64,000 nucleotides of DNA from Mugil cephalus (Eukaryota > Chordata > Actinopteri > Mugiliformes > Mugilidae), in the NCBI RefSeq assembly GCF_022458985.1, contig NC_061770.1:5762501-5826500 (forward strand), written 5' to 3'. The notes beneath the pieces are model-generated. The model was given only the letters and a program-made list of their open reading frames with translations, was not told where the DNA came from and searched no databases. Positions 54,431 to 64,000 of this stretch are shown piece by piece. The position numbers and the translations under genes were made by a program. Position 1 is the first letter of the stretch, and each line of letters opens with the position of its first letter.

Positions 54431-55997
54431 GGATTTATTTTAAAATGAATGAAGTTATAGTCCTCTGCTTCTGTGTGGTGTATTAAATTAAGCCTAATGA
54501 ATGGAATGAATTTCTTTACAATGTTGAGTTTCTTTGAACTTTAGGTCCTTTACTTTCTTTGTCTGTAAATGTTAAATGGTCCTTTTAAACTCTTTGGTGA
54601 TACTTTATTCCTGGACTTTTTTTTTTTCTTTTAGTTTTACTTTGAGACGTTAAGTTCAGCTTTGCATAGACTGTATCAGTTTTACATCTGCTTTGCTTGT
54701 AATCTCAACCTACTGACAGCAGCAGGTTGAGTTGCTGTGGAGTCAAGACATTTAGCTCTAACTGATGAATGTTTTAGACTTTTAGTTGGTCAGAGGAAAA
54801 AGTTATTTAAAGGCTTCAGATTGCTCTGGGAGAACATACCATTAATCAAAAAGTGATCTGCTGATTAGCTGATAATGTAGATGTTAGTCAGTTCTTACAG
54901 TCTCCAGGTAGAACCTTAATTCAAGTAACATCTTCTAGAAATAAAGCAGAACATTGGAACAAATATTCAGGGAATAAACTTCCCTGAAGTTATAAACTTC
55001 CCTGAAGTTATTGTAACTTGAATCGTTTTTGATGGTGTATCACGTGAGGATGTCACATTTGACACATTTAATAAGTTGGGAGGTTTTACAGACTTGACAC
55101 TGTGATCATTAAGGAAACTATTAAGGGAGGCTCTGTACAAACCACTGAACACATTTTGTTTTGCACACAAATACTCCCATTTCTGGGGTGTTACTTTAAC
55201 AATCCTGGTGTCGGTGAATACTTAGCACAAAGGAAGTGGTGTTGTAGAAATGAATGAACCAGCACTAATTAGGCAACATCCCACAACAGCCACCTGCTGA
55301 GTGACGTTGAGTCGAAGCCCCCGAGGCTGTGCGGTCACTGGCCTCATTGTTTAACTCACCCGGAGCGTATGTAACTCACAGATGACAGTTATTTATCGTA
55401 ATCGGACAGTGCTGCTACATGCGACTGCACGCCCTAGGCCTCGGGGCTGTGAAGTAGCATAGGAGGCGAGCAGGTAGGGACATGTGTGTGAGTGAGAGTG
55501 TCTTGTGAAAGCGTGTGTGTGTGTGTGTGTGTGTGTGTACAAGTGGGGTTTTGTGTGGTGCAGGAGTATCGGTTGTCTGGTCTGCTGCTAGTCGGCCTCA
55601 GGGCTCAGTTAGAGCAGTGTCACAGGGAACAGATGGTCAATGGCTGAGTGACGCGCTCTATTGACTTTGTGACTCTGCTGCAGCTTTTACACAGTCCAAT
55701 GTGTAGTCTGACAAAACCTATTGATTTCTGGCTGAGGTTTTATACTGATGCAAAAAACTGTCACTGTCTCATCTGATCTAAAACCCTGTGTTTAACCAGA
55801 AGAGGAGGAGGAGTAAGTGTGCAGCAGCGTGAGGCGAGTGTTATAAAAATTTTAAATGCACAGGAAGGGTGTTTCTTTCTGCTCATTTAAAGGCTGCACA
55901 GCTTCACAGAAGAAGGAAGCAAAGCCAACACCAGTCCGAGTGCTCCAGTTTGATTTTATTTGGCTAAAGACTCTTCTTTCTGTCTGTGTCCTCTCAG
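54431..55997 (+). other. lima1: inferred lima1 5' intron
   Basis: This stretch has no coding features before the coding-exon acceptor (CCTCTCAG, ending 55997). It holds an 18-base tandem duplication (AACTTCCCTGAAGTTAT twice, about 54975-55011) and the GT repeat. Confidence 0.35.
55513..55538. repeat. (GT)n microsatellite
   Basis: About 13 GT units in the 5' region of lima1. Confidence 0.9.
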
Positions 55998-56032
55998 AGT
56001 GTGTTCCTGAAACGCTCGGACGTGAAGCAAAG

Positions 56033-59000
56033 ATGGCCTCGGTCGAACCATTCAGCCGCAGACAGTGGGCGACGCAGTCACTGAGGGTCACAGCCAAGGA
56101 GCTGTCCATCGTCTCACCCCGGGGCAAAAACAACGCCATCGCCGAGCGCTTTTCCAAGTAAGACCGTCCTCGCCGTATCTCTCCTCTACCCAGCCGTGAC
56201 CATGAGTTTAATCATTTACCAGCAGTCCGTCTGTCTTATCTGTCACTTCACACAGTTGTCACCTCTGTCCCTGATCAGAAATTAGGTCAAGAGTTTCCTC
56301 GCGACTTTGTTGCCACTCAGCTGTTTTCAGTTTCCTCTTTTTTTTTCTGTAAATGTGTCATTACTACACTATCAGGCTGAAGAAGTCACTTCACTTTGTC
56401 TCGTGATACTTATTGGTTCAGAGACTGAGTCGAGTAGAAAGGAGCTGAATTCTTCGTGGGGGTGCTCCACCACACAGGGCTTCCCCTTTACCTCATATCA
56501 AGTTGCTCATTTGTGTGATGAGATGGATGTAGGCTGAACGTCTCCTCTCTGCATTGACTCCATCTTGCCACTAGGAATCAGTATTGTCCTCTGTGGGTAA
56601 AGAATAAGCAGACGTGTTTTTAATGCAGTGTTAATGACTCTGTGGTGTTGATTTAACATCAATAGCTTTTTTTTTTTGTTGTTGTTGCAACAACAGGACA
56701 ACCAAATAAAAAGTGTCTTTGTCGAATCCAACTTTACTTTCCCACAACTGTGACTTTGGGGGTATTCAGTGTTGATTCGCACAAATGAGTTGTTTCGTTA
56801 ATGGTATTAGTTAATCACATCCTACATTTAGCGTTTAAATGGAGAAAACATTAATCTGAAACCAGTTTGTTTAGCAATTAATTGTCTATTAGAAATCAAT
56901 TTAATATAAAGCTGGAGTTTCCAAAGTGCTTTCAAGTCCCAGACAAAGTGAACCACTGTGTATAAATGAAATAAAACATGATATTGAAGCAAAGACGCAG
57001 GTGAAGAGAAATCCGTTTTTAAAAAAATCAAATACAAAACTAGAATTTAGTTTTTACTCCTTATTAATGAAATTCAAGATGAAGCTTTTTGAAATTGATT
57101 GAATTATGTTGTTGAAATTGACTAGGAACTTAACAGAATTTGTTTAAAAAAAAAAAAAAAAAAAACACCTCATTATAGTTTGTAGGACTATCCAGCTGTG
57201 TGCGGAGGTACTTTCTTTTCCTTTCTATCTGTTGATACAAGCCCCATAATAAAATCCAAATGTCTACACCTGGCTATGCAGTCATACTTGGCAGTAACAC
57301 TGTTGTCTTTTGTTGGACATTTTCTGTCATCGTTTTAATATAAATGATTCATTTTAGAATATATTTGGTAGATTAACGTCTGAAACTTATCTGATTAAAG
57401 TTGGGTGAGTCACTCCAACCTGACAATGTTCTGCCAAATATTCTATTTTTTATTATTGAAACATTTATGAGTTAATGGAAATCTGGAGCGTTTCCCACAG
57501 AACTTTACTGACAGTCCTTTGTCTTTTGAGTCCACTCATTCACTCCCTGTGTGTCCTCTGCTGTGGGCTGCACGTCCTCCATCCAGATTTACTTTGACAC
57601 GTGAAATCATCAAATGTTCTTGGAGAGGAGCAGGGACATTTCATCTTAATATCCTGGGTGTGTAAAGAAGGGCAGGGCAGCAGCAGCAGCTGTGAACAGC
57701 TCTTAAATTCTCAGCTTGTCTTCCTCCTCCACAGGTACCAGATGGCAGCAGAGGAGGGGAGCGCAGAGAGGAAGAAAACGGTGAGTGACGTATCCAGTAT
57801 GGGAAGTGTTCGTACGCAAGCTGGAGCACAACTGAATCAATACTTCATCACAATTAGTTTACAAATTGCCTCGGTTCATTTAAAACAATCATGGAAGAAA
57901 CTTCAGGAAGAGGCAGCGCAGGACAAACAGGACAACATGTGATGTAGTGGAGTATAGACAATCACTGTGGTGACACATGGACAGATTTACAATGTATGTA
58001 ATCATGTAGGATGTTGTTGTTACTGTCATGTTACACCCCTCCCCTGGTTCCTGTTAACCACAGTATCCTTTGTTTAAGTAATTGTTGCAGTAATATTTAC
58101 ACAGGACTCATACGTCCTCTCGAATATCAACATTTCAAATTGAGCTTTCAACCGACGGCCATTTCTGCAAAGCCTGGTTTTGTCATGAGAGTCGACTCTG
58201 TGCTTTCAGACTACTCTGCTTTTACTCTTTCACTTTATTTCTCAGTCACGTCGAGTGGTCAAGATGTCAGTTTTACTGTGTTGCAAGGCAGTTAGGATGT
58301 GTCTCAACACATGAAAGAAACCAGTCCAGTGTTCCCGTGAGACAAGTTGTTCAGTGTCACTGAACTTTTGTGAAATAAGATGAGAGGTCAGAAAAAACTG
58401 GAGCTTTGGTTTTACTTTTACTTTCCCTTTTTTTTTTTTTTTTTTTTTTTTTTCCCCTCTACAACGTGTTGTTTTTTATTGATGATTCCGGTTGCCTGAG
58501 TTGGATTATGTCAATTATTTCATATTATCTCTAATTGCAGAAACCAAAATTAGAAAAAAACTATAATGATAGGTCAAGTAACTGAAAGTAGTATCGCCTC
58601 CAACAACCTTAAACCCTCCTGATTCATCACTCCAGCAGCACATTAGGCGAGCCACTTTCATCTGTGATGCCGCAGTGGTAACAAGACACCTCTGTCCCAT
58701 CCGATCTGTGTGGGGACGTTTGTTTTAGTGTCTCTGTGGGGACAGAAGGGGGGGAGACCAGGTTAAAAGGCTGCTTTATCAGCACCTTATTGTTTCCTGC
58801 AGACTAGTTGGAGTGCCCTGTTTTTTTTTAGTGTTGTAACAGTGGTTGAAGAAATGGACAAATCTTCTCGACTCAAAGGGACAGTTCAAAATATCATATA
58901 TTTCAAAATATAGATGTAAGGGCCACGTGTGCTGTAAGATATTATAAGGAGAGCTGTTTCTGTTCAGTATGTGGCAGCAACACAATGTGAAGGATAATAT

Positions 59001-61030
59001 CCTTAAAGCTTGTTAGACTGAATGAATGGAAACGCTTTAGCTAATTCATCCACATTCAGTCTCTGCTAATAAAGTGAACCTTTTAATTTGTCCAAGTGAA
59101 TAAGGCGTGCATGGAAATAATGGTGGTTCGGTTCCATTTAGTGTCATGACTGTGAAGGTGCACAGAAGCAGGACCTCCCATAAGTGAAACGCGACCACAT
59201 GTGCTTTTCCTACCGTGACGTCAAAACTTCTGCCTTGACAAAGGTTTAAAAAAGGGGTCATTCCTCTGTTTCACTCAAACTGATTCTGTCATTTACCTTC
59301 GACTCTGGAGTAGATCTCAGTTTGCCTTTTTGAAGGATTAGAGTGAAAGAGCTTAGAGTGAAGATCCTCTGTGGAAGTCTTGTATATAAAAAGTAAAAAT
59401 GTCATATTAAGTACCTTTTAAAATGATGACTCTGAAGAAAGGATTTTTCCATTTGTTAAACGTCTGTTGTGCTTTGCTCTGGGGAGGAGAGGAAAGGAAT
59501 TAAGGGAGTGAGAGTCTTTGTGCTTTATTTGCTTTTTGTTTGCTCCTCCAATCATCAAGTGACTGTTCATCTACTCAGTCGGTCATTGTTTTGGGTAACT
59601 GAGAGCAGTGCTTTTCAGTGACTAGCGTTGTTGATTTGTCTTTTCTTTTTTGATCATAGTAAAGTTATTAGTAAGTTACATCTGTTAGTGTATAATAAAG
59701 TAAGTATATGTAGAATCTGAGTTAACTGTTCAAAAGTTAATGCTTTCTTTTTCAATTACTAAAAGAGGTTTACAGATTATTTCATTACTATAGTCCAGGC
59801 ATAAATATCTGAGATATATATGAGATAATTACCTTTCAACCGAGCTCTAACATCTGCTCAAACCTCAGACTGTCCAGGTCTAAACTAGTGACATTTCCAT
59901 GATCTAGCGACCTGTGAGGACACCCACCTCTCACTGCAAGCTAACACACCCTTCACTATACATGACTTTACGACTTGATAGAATTTAAACAGCTTCTGTA
60001 CAGTTGTCATGAATATAAAAAATAACTAGAGGCTTGAACATAGCTTTTTTGTACCAGGTTGTAAACATGTTTGTGTTAAAATGTCCAACTTTACAGCAGA
60101 AGTGGAGGTCACTGTTGGAGTCGGCCTCGTGTGGTCATTAGTGGAAATGCAGGTTTTGGCACTTAAAAACTGGATTCATTTTTGAGTACTTCTTGATGGC
60201 AATTAACAACAGCGAACTAAAGCAATATGACAAACATCGTGTCACAATCTTGGCTGATAGTAGACTCATATTTTCTTAATGCTGCACAGACACAGATAAG
60301 TTTGGTTGCATTAGTTCTTCTCTTCATACTTTTAATGTGTGAATGAATGAAGGTTTATTTTAGGGATTGGATCAGCAGTGTCACTTTACTATGACTTTAA
60401 AATCTTGCAGAAGCCGAGAAAGTTCGTCTGGATGTCGTTTTAATCCAGGTTTAGTCTTGTGTGTTTTTGCCCTCCTGTTATGTTTCCAGCACTTTCTCCT
60501 TTTACCTTTTTCTCATTTCCTGGGCTTATTTTCCCTCTTTCCCTCACTGACTGTCTCTGTTTCTGATTTTCTCCCCCTCACCCGCCCCTCACCCTTCGCC
60601 CCCTTCACTCCCTCTCTGTTTCCTCCCCTCCTTCCTTCCCTCTGTGCTGTAGGGGGTGGGCTGGTTACCTCACGTTGCTTCATTCTGATCACTTCTCAAG
60701 GCTCTCACATCTGGGACAGCTTGTAGCATTTCCAGCCGACACACCAACACACACATTTACACAGCCACGCAACGCCAACCGGACGGCCGGGTCATCTGCC
60801 TCTTTCTCAGGTTTTTAACTCTTCTCTTTGGCAAAAATACACCTCTTCTAGCTTCCTGCTGTGTGTCCAGCTGCTCCAGGTTTATATATGTTCATGCTGA
60901 CCAGCTCTTTTGTCTTCGGTGCAGAAGTTTCTTTTTTCTTTTTGTGTCTTTTCTTCTTCTCCCACAGCTGAGTGTCCTGAATTTGACTGCTAACATAATT
61001 GTGTACCAGTGTTGTCTTAAGCTTTTGGGT

Positions 61031-61062
<32 letters not shown>

Positions 61063-62925
61063 CTAAGATTCATTCAGTTTTAGAATGAGTCCAACACTGG
61101 TGGAATTTATTGAGCAAACTAAAAACAGATTCAGAAAGCAGCTAGCATCCTTCAATGTGAGATTTGTCTGCCAAGGCCTTAGAAAGAGTGAGTCATCACA
61201 GTTTGTTGTGATTGTTTGTGGGGCTGCGAGTGAAAACGAGTTTCTGCTCAGTGATTCAAAGTCTTATGTGCTCGTATACTCACATACATTGGAGTTTTAG
61301 ATAAGAGGTGAAGGTGATTATACAGGTAATTAATTAACCTGCAATATCCTTTGGTCTTGTCAACAGTGAAGGAAGAGTTTCACTATTTGTCATACAGTAT
61401 GTTTTATTCAAACTTAAAATGTTACACTGATGCAAAGTCTGTTGTGGGCAGAAATGAGGTGGTTCAGTATTTATACAGTCTATAATCATCAGTTCATTGT
61501 TCAGTAATTATTATTATTAGTTTATTGAATTGGGACAATGCACATTAATCAACACTGATGCGTTAGTCATGATGTGTAAATGCGCCAGACTTAGCACAAA
61601 TGCTAATTTTCAGCCAAGGCAGGTACACAACACAGACAGAGAGGACTTTAAAACAACAATCATACGACAAACAATTAACAGAACCAGACACAGACAGACA
61701 ATGTCACAACAAACCAAAAAGGACACACAGACAGTGTCGAAACAGGCAATATTACGACTACAGATTTAGAACAAACAAAAACATAACGGACCAAGAACCC
61801 AGAGAGTATGCATCAGATTAAGAAAACTATTTAGGCTATGCGAGTACACGTCTGATTAATTTTTAACCAGTGTTTGAGATGTTTTTGTTAAAAAGTAAGT
61901 AGTTGTCACATAGTAGTCACATGTGTGGTGGTAACTTGTTCCAGGAATGTGTTCCTCTTACAGATAAGACCATTTGAAAGAATTTAGTTCAGCGCCTTGG
62001 TACATTACAGACACCTCTAGTTAGAGCTCTCGTTCTTCGTCCTTCAATGTTTGTTCTCTGGATGAATTCATTTAGTGGTGGGGGGGCATTTAAAAGTCTG
62101 AAGACAGGCATCCATAAAGATTTGATAGCGGTCTAGATCAAGAATATTATACTTTTTTAGGATATTAAGGACATGTGTGCAGATTCTCCTATACCTTTTT
62201 TTTTCTGGACCTTAGAGCTCAGCTGTTGATCAGAAACCAGTATTTGAGTCAGTCCTACGTGCATGTATGCTTACTGCTTAATCCGCCCAAAAAAATTAGT
62301 CCATAGTTAGCGCACAATTTATTTACTATTGTTTGAATAATGTCAGTGTTTCTTTCAAGTGTTTCATGAGATTCGTCAAAAGTAAAAATAAAAAATGATA
62401 ACAGCCTGATGGTTTAATCAAGGTAACAGCTAACTATTGTTGTAAATAACGGCCGAGTGGTTATTTTCTCTGCAGGTTGTGGAACCTCTGTCTTCGAGTC
62501 TGCGCAGTGGGAATCTGAATGTTTTAAAGAAGCGCTGGGAGGAACAACAGCAGCAGCAGCCGTCGCTCTCATTCAGCCACAGAGCCCAACCTCAGGCCAC
62601 ATCCTTCAGCTCTTCCGTCTGTCACGTCAGTCCATCAACAGGCCCCCAACCCACATCCACGTCACAAACGCAGACCCAGCCTGACACTCTGAACTCTGCC
62701 TCACTTTCACAGGACCAGGAAGCAGAGCTAGAGACCCGGGGTCACTCCGAGACCAGCTTCAGGCAGCAAGCTCATCCCGAGGATCCGACCGACATGGAGG
62801 TGAATCCCAGCAGAGGTTCAGAGGGACACGAGGCGGCAGCAGCTGAAGTTCCTGACTGTGAGAAGCCCAGCGTTCCCCTCAACAGCCTCAAGATGATGTT
62901 TGAGAAAGGAGAGAACCACGACGAG
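56033..62925 (+). CDS. lima1: lima1 (EPLIN), N-terminal part (three exons)
   Basis: The coding exons seen are 56033-56157 (the exon begins at 55998), 57735-57780 and 62476-62925. They join in frame to 207 codons and continue off the right edge. The start MASVEPFSRRQWATQSLRVTAKEL matches human EPLIN-beta (FNRRQW, SLRVTAKELS), then AIAERFSKYQMAAEE and LRSGNLNVLKKRWEEQ (KYQKAAEE and LTVLKKKWE in human). The last exon ends VPLNSLKMMFEKGE, as in human before its LIM domain. The middle is a poorly conserved Gln/Ser/Thr-rich linker. EPLIN bundles actin filaments, slows their depolymerisation, and links cadherin-catenin junctions to actin. The single LIM domain would lie outside the window. Intron 1 is GT-AG with AA|G split, intron 2 is phase 0, and the third intron uses a GC donor. 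Which teleost copy (a or b) this is cannot be told. Confidence 0.93.
57146..57165. repeat. poly(A) run
   Basis: Twenty consecutive A bases in lima1 intron 1. Confidence 0.9.
58428..58453. repeat. poly(T) run
   Basis: Twenty-six consecutive T bases in lima1 intron 2. Confidence 0.95.
61032..61062. repeat. poly(T) run
   Basis: Thirty-one consecutive T bases, possibly the reverse-complement A tail of an old retroposon. Confidence 0.95.
61495..62340. mobile_element. probable teleost interspersed repeat
   Basis: TTGAATTGGGACAATGCACA, GTAAATGCGCCAGACTTAGC, a CA/GACA-rich tract and then TTGTTCCAGGAATGTGTTCC follow one another in an order I have seen repeatedly in fish intergenic DNA. Its class is not known to me, and the edges are approximate. 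Confidence 0.45.
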
Positions 62926-64000
62926 GCAAGTCTCCCTCTACTCGCTGTCCTCTTATTTGACTACACGAATAAAGTGAAATACTTATTCAGTCAAGTAAAA
63001 CTTTCAATTTTTTTCAATTTCTGTTCTTCCTCATGTTTACACACACAAGTAGCACATTGCTCCTTTTAAAAATGAAATGCAACATATATACTTATAACAT
63101 TTGCCAGTTTATTAGGTACATGTAATATCAAACAAAGACCGCTGAAGTAGTTTTGGGGTTGGGTCTGCGTCATTGCCGGTAGCTCTTGAATGAATGAACT
63201 TTATTAATGCTACTTTTAAGAGTAAGATTTTACATTTATAAATCATGATTCATTATTTGTGTCCCACAATATAAAAAGCAACAAAATCAAGCAAATTTTA
63301 GTGGTGAGTGGAAAGGAGTAATATGATCTAAAGACTGTAAAATTAAACTAGTCGTAGTTTCGGTTTGGTTTGCTTCAAGATTCAAGAGTCTTTATTGACA
63401 TTATGAGAACATAACGAAGTTTTGCATTTGTAACTGAGCATAAAGTGCAGCTTAGTGAAAGTTCCAGTCTATGAAATGTTGTGAGTGCGTGATTGTCCTG
63501 TGGACTGATGGTCTGTTTGATTGTCAGCAGGGGGGTGTGTGTGTGTATGTGAGAGAAGGTGTACCGTTATACTGTCACTCTGTAGTGATATCTAGTGTTG
63601 TGAAGTTTGTAGAAGTTTGGGCCGAGTATCAGCAGCATCTCTCATTTCAGAACATGTGAGTTAACAGTCTGAAACTCTCTTTAGTTCCTCTTAAACAAAA
63701 ACAAGATCATGATTCGTTCTAGTTTGAGGTCAGATCCCTCCAGTGCTATCATGCTGCTAGTCACATGGTACGGGCTCACATCGCTGCTCTCAAAACACAC
63801 GCACACACACACACTCAGCTGCTTGCACATCCTCTCAGCAAGCATCCTTGAGAGGATCTCTGCTTCACGCTTCCTGGGGCAGCTAATTGTTATTTGTGGA
63901 GCATTAAAGTGGAGGAATTTAACGTCCAGTCATGCATTGGCTCGAGGCATGTGAAATGTAAAGTGCTCATACTTGAGGTGTGACGCGTTAACAACGGCCA
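62926..64000 (+). other. lima1: lima1 intron 3 (5' part)
   Basis: This is intronic sequence after the GC donor and includes a retroposon-like block from about 63375. No coding exon is seen before the window ends. Confidence 0.7.
63375..63600 (-). mobile_element. retroposon 3' end, reverse orientation
   Basis: CAAGATTCAAGAGTCTTTAT followed by TGACATTATG is the reverse complement of a common fish retroposon tail (ATAAAGACTCTTGAATCTTG). The body continues with a GGGGGGTGTG-rich tract. It is recognised from memory. Confidence 0.45.

Larger units (their letters stand above)
57781..62475 (+). other. lima1: lima1 intron between exons 2 and 3
   Basis: This is a 4.7-kb intron (donor GTGAGT, acceptor TCTGCAG). 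It contains long T runs (58428-58453, 61032-61062) and an interspersed-repeat block (61495-62340). No further lima1 exon was recognised in it. Confidence 0.8.

Noticed and set aside
60367..60726. 119-codon plus-strand frame in lima1 intron
   Set aside because: It is a pyrimidine-rich Ser/Phe/Pro string from CT-rich intron sequence, with no domain.

Overview
This window is nuclear genomic DNA from a vertebrate, almost certainly a ray-finned (teleost) fish. The genes are split by short GT-AG introns, the proteins are vertebrate families, one gene is a V2-type vasotocin receptor with a very long third intracellular loop, and the spaces between genes carry microsatellites and degraded LINE and hAT remnants of types common in fish. 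There are no bacterial or viral genes, operons, CRISPR arrays or tRNAs that I can support. Species cannot be named from the sequence.

Five protein-coding genes are supported by exon-by-exon reading with matching splice sites and phases. (1) fam120c, minus strand, 5' part only: coding exon 1 (3057-2545) and the start of exon 2 (146-1), continuing off the left edge. (2) idh3g, plus strand, complete in 11 coding exons (6493-10982, 395 aa): the regulatory gamma subunit of mitochondrial NAD-isocitrate dehydrogenase. (3) A V2-type arginine vasotocin/vasopressin receptor (avpr2-like), plus strand, six exons (16707 or 16773 to 20062). (4) slc16a1 (monocarboxylate transporter MCT1), minus strand, four coding exons (32865-24052, 482 aa), with a candidate CpG-rich promoter near 41.55-41.75 kb. 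(5) lima1 (EPLIN), plus strand, first three coding exons (56033-62925), continuing off the right edge.

Layout: 1-3.1 kb fam120c; 3.1-6.5 kb a divergent intergenic region with promoter-like motifs and an AC-rich minisatellite; 6.5-11 kb idh3g; 11-16.7 kb intergenic with an L1-like LINE scrap; 16.7-20.1 kb avpr2; 20.1-24.05 kb between convergent 3' ends; 24.05-41.7 kb slc16a1 with long introns; 41.8-54.2 kb gene-poor with a hAT end, LINE remnants, a possible conserved element and one unassigned coding-like ORF; 54.2-64 kb lima1.

idh3g and avpr2 are also near neighbours on human Xq28, which supports orthology. The genes are functionally unrelated (mitochondrial metabolism, water-balance hormone signalling, lactate transport, actin bundling); this is ordinary eukaryotic gene neighbourhood, not a pathway cluster. 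I found no new biological system. The most interesting signals are two GC-AG introns, three receptor introns all sitting at CAG|GT sites, a possible alternative acceptor in the receptor loop, a scattering of CTCF-like motifs, and an unassigned ORF at 47.2-47.6 kb.
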